Shown here: piece after piece, positions 17,346 to 25,656 of the stretch | Layout: each line of letters begins with the position of its first letter | How positions within the stretch are numbered: the stretch's first letter is position 1 | Source of the DNA: SAR202 cluster bacterium | GTDB taxonomy: Bacteria > Chloroflexota > Dehalococcoidia > UBA6926 > VFHL01 | Assembly (NCBI GenBank): GCA_009392005.1 | Contig: VFHL01000004.1 | Location: forward strand, 1-64,000 | DNA length: 64,000 bases | Reading direction: 5' to 3' | Position numbers and translations under genes: made by a program | Notes under the pieces: model-generated | Database searches by the model: none | Told to the model about the DNA's origin: nothing | Seen by the model: the letters and a program-made list of their open reading frames with translations, nothing else

Positions 17346-18533
17346 TTGGATTTTACGACATCGTTTCGATATCTCAATCCTGGTGCTCGTATGTATGCTG
17401 GAAAAGGGATCATATCTCAAATTGACCGCGAAGTGCAGCGGCAGGGTGCGAAACGGGCATTTATTGTGATGAGTCCGACTGTGAATCGTGAAACGGACTT
17501 GTTAGAAAAAATCAAACGCTCCTTAGGCGATCTTTATGGGGGTGTGTATGATGGAGCGAATCGAGAAACACTCATTCCGACGGTAGATGCAGGTGTTGAT
17601 GCTGCACGTGACGCAGCAGCAGATGTGATCATTGCTGTTGGGGGGGGGAGTGCTGTTTGTACTGCTCGTGCGATTACGATCATGCTCGCCGAAGACGGAT
17701 CATACCAAGACCTCAGTACTAAGCATATCGATGGCAAAGGTTTAACAAGTCCGCGTTTGATTCAGCCTAAATTACCCAATATTTTGATTCTTACGACTCC
17801 GACCACTGCTGCGGACAGGGCGGGGGTTGCCGTGCGAGACAATAAGCGCCCATTCAGGCTCGAATTATACGATCCAAAAGTGCGACCGCAAGCAATTTTC
17901 TTGGATGAGGATGCGCTGCTGACCGCTCCGGCTTCGCTGTTTCTTGATACATCAGCCCATACTTTAGCTGGTCTGATTAAACGATTCGTTAAGCCGAAAA
18001 ATAATGGGTTCAATTTTGCAGATATACGGCAAGCGCTTGAATTATCCATTGTGTACATGCCTCAGTTGATTCAAAATCCAGCAGATCCGACGCCACGGAT
18101 CCAACTAGGTCTCGCAGCGTTATTGGCGAATCGTGCTGAAGATGCTCCGAACGTAGACACTGATCGCGATGGAAACGCCTTTTACCTCCAATTGTGTTTT
18201 CACTATGAGCATGTTGGTATGGGCATGTCTAGAACCGCGCTTTTAGGGTCTGAAATGCGTAGGTTGGGTAACAATATAACGGATGGAAAGATGCGATTGC
18301 TTCAAGTGTTTGAAAGTCTTGGGCAGGATGTTCAAGGCAAAGACTGTAGCGAAGTAATTGCAGATTTCCTTGGATCACTTGGATTACCGACAAGATTACA
18401 AGAGTTGGGTATCCCTGAATCTGATTTTCAGTTACTTGCTGAAGAAGAAGCTGCTGAACCTTCAGTGGATGCTGGTCCTGATAGGATGCGGGATGTTGGT
18501 GAATTAATAGAGGTATTGAAAGAGGCTTGGTAA
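17346..18533 (+). CDS. Iron-containing alcohol dehydrogenase / maleylacetate reductase-like protein
   Basis: 395 aa. The TTG at 17346 is preferred over an upstream ATG because AAGGAG lies six bases ahead. Rossmann-like GGGS (99-102) and TPTTAADRAG match the family, but the usual Asp after GGGS is Cys (GGGSAVCTAR). Metal ligands Asp201 and His205 (DTSAH) and His289 are in place. The fourth ligand position, 14 residues after His289, is Glu303 instead of His. The metal site and cofactor preference may therefore differ. Could be a maleylacetate reductase relative; the substrate is open. Confidence 0.8.
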   Translation: MDFTTSFRYLNPGARMYAGKGIISQIDREVQRQGAKRAFIVMSPTVNRETDLLEKIKRSLGDLYGGVYDGANRETLIPTVDAGVDAARDAAADVIIAVGGGSAVCTARAITIMLAEDGSYQDLSTKHIDGKGLTSPRLIQPKLPNILILTTPTTAADRAGVAVRDNKRPFRLELYDPKVRPQAIFLDEDALLTAPASLFLDTSAHTLAGLIKRFVKPKNNGFNFADIRQALELSIVYMPQLIQNPADPTPRIQLGLAALLANRAEDAPNVDTDRDGNAFYLQLCFHYEHVGMGMSRTALLGSEMRRLGNNITDGKMRLLQVFESLGQDVQGKDCSEVIADFLGSLGLPTRLQELGIPESDFQLLAEEEAAEPSVDAGPDRMRDVGELIEVLKEAW

Positions 18534-18675
18534 GGGGTGCGGAACAATTGCATGTGCAAAAGATGATCAGCGGTTGGGGAATCGAAAGGCCAAGAGATTG
18601 GATTTTTGATTCTTTCCGTTTGCTTAGTGTCCCCAGTGGAGTAAATGGGCGAGTATTCCATGGGAAAACCTTCGA

Positions 18676-19908
18676 ATGCTGATTCGTACACGCGGATACT
18701 TTGGTCGCAGTCTTTCTTCACTTTCTCATCGGGATTTTCGATATTTGGCGATTTCAACGATTGCTTTAGGTTTTGGACAGTGGTTCCAGATGATTGGGCT
18801 CGGATGGCTTGTATATGAAGTGACTGGATCAGCCATTCAGTTAGCCATGATTACATCTGTTCGGGGTATTCTGTCGACGGCGGGTGCCCCTTTAGGCGGA
18901 ATATTATCAGATAGATTCCGCCGAAAAAATGTCATGGTAATCAGTATTGGTTTGGCATGCACCCAAGCAACAGCGCTTTCAGCCCTGGTGTTTTTCGGCG
19001 AGATAAGTCTATGGCATCTTTATGTTTTTGCCGCACTAGAGGGCCTCGCTGCAGGACTATATCTTCCGGCCAGCCAAGCGCTGGTTTTCAATGTTGTTCC
19101 TGAAGAATCTATTAGCAACGCAGTCGCACTGAATTCAATATCGCAAAATCTGGCTCGTATTTTAGGTCCAGCTATAGCCGGCGCTATCATTGGGCTGACA
19201 GGATCCGCTAGTGCGGCATTTCTCATGGTTTCTGTATTTAAATTGAGTGCGGCGTTGATTAGCACTCAAATAGGCATGGTTAATGAGCAAATAATTACCA
19301 CAAAGGGCGAATCAGCGATTGGGAGTTTGGTTTCCGGGGTCAAATATAGTTTCCGAGATCGAACAATTTTAGCGCTCCTTATTATTGGTATTGTTCCATC
19401 TCTACTCGTTTATCCTTATGTCCAGATGTTGCCTTTTTTTGCTGAAGATGTTTTGGGAAGAGGCGCAAATGGATATGGATTGCTTGCTACAGCAGTGGGG
19501 TGGGGCGCCCTTGTGGGTCTTGCATGGCTTGTGTTCGCGGGAGATGTCCAACGCAAGGGTAAGATTGTTTTAATCACGTTATTCTTTTACGTGGTTTTTG
19601 TCGCTGCCTTTTCCCAGTCAAGAATTCTTGAGTTGTCAATGGCGTTCTTAATCGTTGCCGGGGTTTTCCACTCAGTCTCAATGGCATTGACTAATACCCT
19701 GTTCCATCTTTTTGTCACAGATGAATTCCGTGGGCGGGTATTATCTCTTTACACAATGAGTCATGGGATTCAACCATTAGGGGCATTACCGATGGGAATT
19801 GCGATTGAAGCGTGGGGTCCTCCGAATGCGATTTCCTTATTTATGATGATCGCATGCATAGTTATTGTGGGTGTAGGAGTTTTCGCTCCCGCACTAAGGA
19901 GAGCATAA
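18676..19908 (+). CDS. MFS transporter (MFS_3/EntS-like)
   Basis: 410 aa with about twelve hydrophobic segments. The loop 2-3 motif GGILSDRFRRKNVM is the MFS signature, and ARILGPAIAGAIIG fits the drug/siderophore-exporter branch. The N-terminus (LSHRDFRYLAISTIALGFGQ) is typical of that branch. Direction and cargo are unknown; export is the family norm. A small reading frame with a strong ribosome site follows immediately. Confidence 0.87.
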   Translation: MLIRTRGYFGRSLSSLSHRDFRYLAISTIALGFGQWFQMIGLGWLVYEVTGSAIQLAMITSVRGILSTAGAPLGGILSDRFRRKNVMVISIGLACTQATALSALVFFGEISLWHLYVFAALEGLAAGLYLPASQALVFNVVPEESISNAVALNSISQNLARILGPAIAGAIIGLTGSASAAFLMVSVFKLSAALISTQIGMVNEQIITTKGESAIGSLVSGVKYSFRDRTILALLIIGIVPSLLVYPYVQMLPFFAEDVLGRGANGYGLLATAVGWGALVGLAWLVFAGDVQRKGKIVLITLFFYVVFVAAFSQSRILELSMAFLIVAGVFHSVSMALTNTLFHLFVTDEFRGRVLSLYTMSHGIQPLGALPMGIAIEAWGPPNAISLFMMIACIVIVGVGVFAPALRRA

Positions 19909-19909
19909 T

Positions 19910-20095
19910 GTGCTCAACATCATTGCGTACTCGGTGGGGTTAATATTGGTTTTTGTTCACGCACTACAGATCCATAAACGCGATAGAAATGTTTTAAAAA
20001 GTTTTGTCTCTGATAAATTTGTTGGCCAGCGTTTAATCAGGTCATTTCAGGTTGATTCGTCCACCACTTGTAGATCTTGTAAAAGCGCCGAATAA
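19910..20095 (+). CDS. Possible small membrane protein
   Basis: 61 codons from a GTG that begins two bases after the MFS stop. The ribosome site AAGGAGAG (19896-19903) is strong and well placed. One hydrophobic helix (about residues 3-20) is followed by a basic tail. The last third overlaps an opposite-strand gene, and I do not recognise homologues. It may instead be a chance frame. Confidence 0.3.
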   Translation: MLNIIAYSVGLILVFVHALQIHKRDRNVLKSFVSDKFVGQRLIRSFQVDSSTTCRSCKSAE

Positions 20096-20309
20096 TCAAT
20101 ACTGCAACTATAGCTAAGATGAGAAAATACACCTTAAATCCAAAAATTGTGAACTCTTTAATGTCATCTAGATCCCACCCCAGAAAATAGGCGACTGCTA
20201 GTATTGAAATGCCATGTAACGCTCGAAGAAAAATGAAGAAAAGAACCGTGCGAACAATTTGTTTCCGTCCATGTTTGATTTTTGATAGGAATCTATTTGA
20301 ATTCACCAT
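20037..20309 (-). CDS. Small two-helix membrane protein, unknown
   Basis: 90 aa. Basic N-terminus (KIKHGRKQ), two hydrophobic helices (about 20-43 and 56-73) and a basic C-terminal IRRFYKIYKWW. No family recognised. The plausible topology is both ends in the cytoplasm. Downstream of hemH on the same strand with a gap of 127 bases. Confidence 0.5.
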   Translation of the reverse strand: MVNSNRFLSKIKHGRKQIVRTVLFFIFLRALHGISILAVAYFLGWDLDDIKEFTIFGFKVYFLILAIVAVLIIRRFYKIYKWWTNQPEMT

Positions 20310-20436
20310 GTGCCACTATTTTCAGTTGTCATTCTAATTAATGATTAACATCGATTGAGGCTTTATATTTTAAAACGTTTGGCTTTTGAGTGGTGTTCAT
20401 TTACGTTTAACTACAATCTTTGCGTACACAGCATTT

Positions 20437-21546
20437 TCACGATTCTTGGATAAACTTCCTATGTAGATAAGTATAAAAACTATCAACCCATTTAGTGTTG
20501 GCATTGAGCGCCGGAATCAACTTCAAGGAATCTCCACCAGCATCAACAAAATATTCGTTATTTCTGATTGCAATTTCTTCTAATGTTTCTAGGCAATCAA
20601 AAACAAAGGCGGGGCAGATTACTGAGATTTTCTTGATATTTTGGTTAGGGAGTTTTTCGATCACGTCAGTGGTGTTCGGTTGAATCCATGGATCAAATCC
20701 AAATCTACTTTGGAAAGATAAGCGAAATGGTTTTTTGGTTTTAACTCTTTCCATTATTTTTCTTGTTGTTTCGTGGCAATGAAATTTGTAACACATAGTG
20801 TTGTATTCGGACGGAGTGGCACAGCAATCATTTTGTCGGAGACAGTACTCTTGTGATTCGTCCATCTTTTTGATTTGTCTTTCAGGTAGTCCATGGAAGC
20901 TAAAAAGAAGTAATTCACTTTCATGGTAGTCAGCGTTATTCTCAATGGACTCGGCTAGGCTATCGATATAAAAATCTTCTTGGTAAAAATAATCATTTAT
21001 CATGTATGGGATTGGAATTCTTCTAGCCTCTATGATTTCGATTGCTTTTCGTACACAAGACCCAGATGTTGCTTGAGCATACTGAGGAAACATTGGCGAA
21101 AGAACTATTTTGTCGACACCTTCTTTTTGCAATTTTATTAGGCCCTCTTCAATTGAAGGGCTTCCATATCTCATACCTATCTCAAATATCACATCAGGAT
21201 TTTTGGTTGAGATTTTCTCAGCAAATCTAGTTGAGTAAGCTAAAAGGGGTGAACCTTCCTCCATCCAGATGCTTTTATACTGCGGTAATACTGTTCTCGG
21301 TCTGAACGGAACCACGAATAGATTCACAATAATCCAGCGTAATATAGGGTTTACATCTATAACATCTGGGTCAGACAAGAACTCCTTCAAATAAGTTCTC
21401 AATCCTTTCACCGTTGGTTCCGATGGAGTACCTATATTCAAGAGCAAAACGCCGGTTTTTTTAGGATTCAATATACTCAATATCGACTTTTCTATATAGA
21501 TTGCTTCAATGGAGTTGGAAAAAGTATATCGCAAATAGGGCCGCAA
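20437..21546 (-). CDS. hemH: Ferrochelatase
   Basis: Inserts iron into porphyrin, the last step of haem synthesis (or the coproporphyrin route in many Gram-positives). KTGVLLLNIGTP at the N-terminus, MRYGSPSIEEG, LSPMFPQYAQAT, the metal-site SFHGLPER and the CYKFHCHET region are family features. The annotated TTG start gives an unusual 28-residue leader; TTG codons at 21480 or 21471, just before NPKKTG, may be the true start. Several cysteines (NDCCAT, MCYKFHC) lie in the central region; I cannot say whether they bind a cluster. Confidence 0.9.
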   Translation of the reverse strand: MRPYLRYTFSNSIEAIYIEKSILSILNPKKTGVLLLNIGTPSEPTVKGLRTYLKEFLSDPDVIDVNPILRWIIVNLFVVPFRPRTVLPQYKSIWMEEGSPLLAYSTRFAEKISTKNPDVIFEIGMRYGSPSIEEGLIKLQKEGVDKIVLSPMFPQYAQATSGSCVRKAIEIIEARRIPIPYMINDYFYQEDFYIDSLAESIENNADYHESELLLFSFHGLPERQIKKMDESQEYCLRQNDCCATPSEYNTMCYKFHCHETTRKIMERVKTKKPFRLSFQSRFGFDPWIQPNTTDVIEKLPNQNIKKISVICPAFVFDCLETLEEIAIRNNEYFVDAGGDSLKLIPALNANTKWVDSFYTYLHRKFIQES

Positions 21547-21734
21547 TCAGAATTTTCCAAACATAATCTACCCTATTACATTAGTTGACGATGACATCCT
21601 TACTTACTAAATATGATATGCAAGGTGGGTGGTATGTCATGGATTTGAAGTTGATGAGAACGGAAGTTTGGTTAGATCTAGTATGTTGTTGATATGGATT
21701 CAATTGACCCTGTCACGAGAGATCATCGATCATC

Positions 21735-22472
21735 CTAGCGGATCAATTTCGCCGCCAAATCGGGGTATGTTTCGGATTCGATCATGTGTGGTTTTACGAC
21801 CTGCCTCAATGTAGTGACTTCTTGTTCAGTGACCGGTGGCGTTTCAGGTATAGAACTTGAGATATCTAGGTCAAAACCGGTGTTTTCTTGAACTTCCTGT
21901 GGCGTATATTTTTCGTGTATAGATTCTAACTCTAAAAGGCGGGTTTCTTGATTTAAAACTAAAATGCACATTGGTGTTATCACTCGGACTTCTCGTGTTC
22001 TGCGAGCGATGCCTTCTGGTGATGTGCCTGCTCCGGATTTATAGCTCACCGTTTCAGGAAAGCTTCTAGGGGTATGCTCAGTTCGAAACATTTGAATTCG
22101 TGGTACAGCGTAATACAGCATGCCAGTTCCGTATTGGCCAGGCATGAGGACATCAGGGTTGTCACGGTCTCCTATAACATGGAGGTTGAAGTTACCATAA
22201 CCGTCAATCTCAATCCCACTGATGTGGAATAGGTCTAGCTGTCCTCGCTGGGCATGGTAATGAAAATCTTTACCGGTAGAAAAAGGCGAATAATCGCGAC
22301 TACCCAGTATGATAATCTCCGCCATGGGTGCATGTGTGTGCTGTGCCAAAAGCATTCCTGCGGCTGGTATAAAAGAAAGTGCACCGCACGCAGACGTTTC
22401 AAAATCTCTAATACCGCGAGACAAGAGGATCGCGAGATGCTCCTCCAAAGTGAGGTCAAATAGTTCTGTCAC
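21735..22472 (-). CDS. Family I CoA-transferase-like subunit B (glutaconate CoA-transferase B/IpdB type)
   Basis: 245 aa, beta subunit fold. HISGIEIDGYGNFNLHVIGD and MYYAVPR-type stretches match the family. The usual catalytic Glu in an E-[SN]-G motif is not seen; the corresponding region reads IIILGSRDYS. Loss of that Glu is a feature of IpdB, whose complex with IpdA is a ring-opening hydrolase rather than a transferase. The ATG overlaps the stop of subunit A (ATGA), so the two are coupled. FAA-hydrolase genes lie upstream in the same direction. Confidence 0.82.
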   Translation of the reverse strand: MTELFDLTLEEHLAILLSRGIRDFETSACGALSFIPAAGMLLAQHTHAPMAEIIILGSRDYSPFSTGKDFHYHAQRGQLDLFHISGIEIDGYGNFNLHVIGDRDNPDVLMPGQYGTGMLYYAVPRIQMFRTEHTPRSFPETVSYKSGAGTSPEGIARRTREVRVITPMCILVLNQETRLLELESIHEKYTPQEVQENTGFDLDISSSIPETPPVTEQEVTTLRQVVKPHMIESETYPDLAAKLIR

Positions 22473-23341
22473 GCGTTGATAAGCTCAGGGGTTAGTGTCA
22501 AATTCATTAACTTAAGAAACTCTTCGTGGTTTAATACGTTGTGTACATATTTGTTTATATAATTCTTGAAGGTTTCTTCTGATTGTGCTGCATCGACATA
22601 TTCTTGGAGTTGGTCATTATCGGCTGAGTAGTAGCCCGGCGCTGCAGTTGGGTAAGCACCGAAGGGAGCATGAACCACTGCTGTAATATGTATAGATGGT
22701 ATCACCCATCCATCAGTATCATCCGGGTCAACTGTATCGACTATTTCTTCAACGGTGACGATGACTTTTCGAGCTGATTGAGCGAGCATTAATTCGTCGC
22801 CGCCTTTACGAACAACTACATTACCAAACTTATCTGCCTTCAAACCATGGAAAATTCCGATATCTGGATTGATTGCTTTTGCTACAACATACGTCTCATG
22901 CTGTTCAAACGGATTCCGTTCGATTTTAAACGTATCAGAGCGTCTTTCAATGATATCGGTACCTGAAAATCCTCTAACAGGTACATATGGAACTCCCATT
23001 GATCCAGCCTGGACCATTGAGTAGAGGATTCCTCAGGTGTTATCCAGCATCTTAATCTGGTTGCTTTTTTGATATCGTTCATAATTTGGTGCGACTCGCG
23101 AGAAACTGCCGAAGTCTAGGCTACATGTCTCCATTTGGCCGGTGGATCCTGAGCCGATCAGGAAATCCATGTTCATGGCTCCGCCAACGACCGCCATCGT
23201 GTAGACATCCTTGATCCCTTTGCGGACAAGTTCTCGAAGCATCGCCATGGGTGTCCAGTTCATGCCACCGTTAAAGATGATTTGATCACCATCGCGCACA
23301 ATCGTTGCTGCTTGATCCAAGGTAATCTGTTTATTTCGCAT
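22469..23341 (-). CDS. Family I CoA-transferase-like subunit A with in-frame TGA (codon 103)
   Basis: 290 codons from an ATG with ribosome site GGAGGGG. The reading frame is intact on both sides of a single TGA (23033-23035). Before it: QIIFNGGMNWTPMAMLREL and VVGGAMNMDFL. After it: MVQAGSMGVPYVPVRG, NPDIGIFHGLKADKFGNVV and the APGYYSAD region. No frameshift is needed: the second half simply continues in the same frame. By recalled alignment the TGA falls next to or at the catalytic Glu position of IpdA (E105). Options are nonsense mutation, assembly error or selenocysteine. Subunit B is translationally coupled and intact. Confidence 0.75.
23000..23016 (-). promoter_or_regulatory. SECIS-like hairpin downstream of the TGA in CoA-transferase subunit A
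   Basis: On the minus strand TGGTCC-AGGCT-GGATCA forms a 6-bp stem (one G-U) with loop AGGCT, starting 17 bases after the TGA. The loop resembles the AGGUCU loop of E. coli fdhF, and the distance lies in the bacterial range. Such hairpins are easy to find by chance, so this is suggestive only. Confidence 0.3.
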
Positions 23342-23485
23342 GAGAGACCCCTCCAATAATCCAATGGAACTCTTATCATTGTGGCCACTGCGTTATGGTA
23401 ACTTTATTCACTTCTCGTGTCAAAGCTGTTCTAATCAGATGGAGCAATTAATCCAACTAAATTTCATTGAATTCAGTTGCTTGCT

Positions 23486-24463
23486 TTAGACGCGATCTCC
23501 TCCTACTGCATTGAACGGCCATGTACCTGCATTTGGCTGATCTTTCATTGACTCTCTTCGGGCGGTAAGTACTTCTGGCTGACGAAGATCATGTGGATCC
23601 CATGACCTCTTTAATGCATCTTCAACATGATTTGTTGTACGACCAATTGATTCAATTTCGATCGTTGTCGTATCTCCATCTTGAAGTGGCCCAAGGTGAC
23701 TGTGGTTTGTTCCCCCGATAAGCAAATCACCTGGCTTCAAGGTCATTACGTGTGAAAGGGTTGCAATGGTGTATGCGATGCTATGCTCCATGTCATTTGT
23801 GTTGTAATTTTGGCGGAGTTCTCCATTCACCCAGTATTGGATTTGAAGGTTGTTCGGATTTTCAATTTCATCGGCAGTTGTAATAGCGGGGCCGATTGGT
23901 AGAAACGTGTCAAAACTCTTCCCATAATGAGCGTCCACCGTTCCCGGGAGGTCGGCTTCTCCTTCTTCGGGTGCCCGTGCAGAGACATCAACCCCTGTTG
24001 TGTATCCAAAAACATGGTCCAAAGCCTCATGTTCTTGAATTTTGTTTGCTTCTTTTCCAATGACAACTGCTAATTCTGCTTCGTGGTTAAATATCGTGGG
24101 CCGAAATGCGGGGAGGGTAATTGTGTCCCCTGGTCCTATGATTGCTTCTGGCGATTTGAAAAACGATTGCAGTGGTCGAGCTGGCTCGATTTTGACGCCT
24201 TCCATGTAATTCCCTTGACCCGCTAATATTTTTCCGGGGCGTGGGAGTGGTGGCCGTAGTCGCACTTGGTCTAACGGTATGGTGGTGCCTTGGTCGCTGA
24301 TCTTTTGGATTTCCTGTTGCAAATCTCCAAAGTTGACGATGATTCGCTGCATCAATATTTGCGGTGACGATATTTGGAGGTGTGACACTATCTCAGAAAG
24401 ATCTACTACGCCGTTTTCTTTTACTACGCAAGGTCGGAATTCATCATAAAATCCGATTTTCAT
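23486..24463 (-). CDS. FAA hydrolase family protein (paralogue 1)
   Basis: 325 aa, fumarylacetoacetate hydrolase C-terminal fold. Metal ligands Glu128 and Glu130 (NHEAEL) and Asp159 (GVDVSAR) are visible, as is GPGDTITLP. The family hydrolyses or decarboxylates C-C bonds in acylpyruvates and ring-fission products. It is closely similar to the upstream paralogue, so a tandem duplication is likely. The position beside CoA-transferase-like genes suggests a catabolic cluster for oxygenated organic acids, by inference. Confidence 0.9.
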   Translation of the reverse strand: MKIGFYDEFRPCVVKENGVVDLSEIVSHLQISSPQILMQRIIVNFGDLQQEIQKISDQGTTIPLDQVRLRPPLPRPGKILAGQGNYMEGVKIEPARPLQSFFKSPEAIIGPGDTITLPAFRPTIFNHEAELAVVIGKEANKIQEHEALDHVFGYTTGVDVSARAPEEGEADLPGTVDAHYGKSFDTFLPIGPAITTADEIENPNNLQIQYWVNGELRQNYNTNDMEHSIAYTIATLSHVMTLKPGDLLIGGTNHSHLGPLQDGDTTTIEIESIGRTTNHVEDALKRSWDPHDLRQPEVLTARRESMKDQPNAGTWPFNAVGGDRV

Positions 24464-24550
24464 CTTCTAGCTCTTTTCTTTGGCGGTTCTTTGGTTTTGT
24501 TTGTTTCGTGTGAACGAAAAGTTGGTTTGCCTCTTCGGTGCTTTCGTGCT

Positions 24551-25513
24551 TTATGATTCGCCACCGAATTTTTGAAATGGCCATGTTCCAGTATTCGGTT
24601 GGGTTTTCTGTGCTTCACGTCGCGCAACCAACACTTCGGGTTGCCTGAGATCATGCGGATCCCACGACCGTTTCAAGCTATCTTGGACATGGTTCCCGTT
24701 GCGACCGATCGACTCGATTTCGATTTCTGCAAAGTCCCCATCTTGCAATGGGCCTAAATGACTGTGATTAGTTCCGGCTAAGATCAAGTCACCGGGCATT
24801 AGCGTCATCACATGTGACAATGCCGCGATTGTGTATGCGACGCTGTGTTCCATGTCATCGGTATTGTAATCTTGGCGCAGTTCTCCATTGACCCAGTAAC
24901 GAACTTGTAAATTATTTGGGTTCGAGATCTCATCTGCCGTGGTAATAGCAGGCCCAATTGGCAAGAACGTGTCAAAACTCTTCCCATATCCACCCGGAAG
25001 GCCAGCTTCACCGTCTTCGGGCGCACGGGCAGATACATCGACACCCGTTGTATACCCGAAAACATGGCCTAATGCTTGATCTTCTTGAAGGTTCTTGGCT
25101 TGCTTCCCTATCACGATAGCAAGTTCAGCCTCATGGTTGAAGATTGTTGGTCGGAATTTGGGTAACGAAATAGTATCACCGGGTCCAATAACAGCATCAG
25201 GCGACTTGAAAAATGTTCGTAGTGGTCGTGGCGGATCGATTGGTACGTATTCCTTGTAGTTCGTGTTACCACAGAGAACTTTTCCTGGCCGCGGAAGAGG
25301 AGCCCTCAGTTGCACTTGGTCTAGCGGTGTTGCTTGTGAATTGCTTACGGCTGTTTCTAAACTGGGTCGTAAGGAATCAAACGAGCTAATGAGTCTTTCC
25401 ATCAATAGCTGAGGTTCGCCCTCGTTAATATTTGCGACGATATCACTTATATCAATAACCCCATCGGTCGTTATGAGACACGGGATGAAATTGTTGTAAA
25501 AACCTATCTTCAT
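24551..25513 (-). CDS. FAA hydrolase family protein (paralogue 2)
   Basis: 320 aa from the ATG at 25513, preceded by GGAGGG. Same architecture and ligands (NHEAEL, GVDVSAR) as the neighbour. It has a shorter loop around the AGLPGGYGKSFD region, four residues less than paralogue 1. The two share most of the sequence from LPRPGK to the C-terminal PHDLRQPEVL, which supports local duplication followed by divergence. First gene of the FAA/CoA-transferase run. Confidence 0.9.
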   Translation of the reverse strand: MKIGFYNNFIPCLITTDGVIDISDIVANINEGEPQLLMERLISSFDSLRPSLETAVSNSQATPLDQVQLRAPLPRPGKVLCGNTNYKEYVPIDPPRPLRTFFKSPDAVIGPGDTISLPKFRPTIFNHEAELAIVIGKQAKNLQEDQALGHVFGYTTGVDVSARAPEDGEAGLPGGYGKSFDTFLPIGPAITTADEISNPNNLQVRYWVNGELRQDYNTDDMEHSVAYTIAALSHVMTLMPGDLILAGTNHSHLGPLQDGDFAEIEIESIGRNGNHVQDSLKRSWDPHDLRQPEVLVARREAQKTQPNTGTWPFQKFGGES

Positions 25514-25656
25514 GGAACCCTCCATCAGCATAAAGTTAGTATCTCGTATTACAACAGTATACGCCGGTTAGATCACAGTTCCAAAGATTCATCCTGAGGC
25601 CCTAATGAATTCACAGCTAGTGAAGGGCTCACAATTTTACGCCTCTTTTTTCAGGG

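Noticed and set aside
21629-21814. 61-codon plus-strand frame between ferrochelatase and CoA-transferase B
   Set aside because: No family features and half of it lies over subunit B on the other strand.
22882-23082. Alternative-frame peptide spanning the TGA in CoA-transferase A
   Set aside because: Not continuous with the family sequence; the true frame runs straight through the TGA without any shift.
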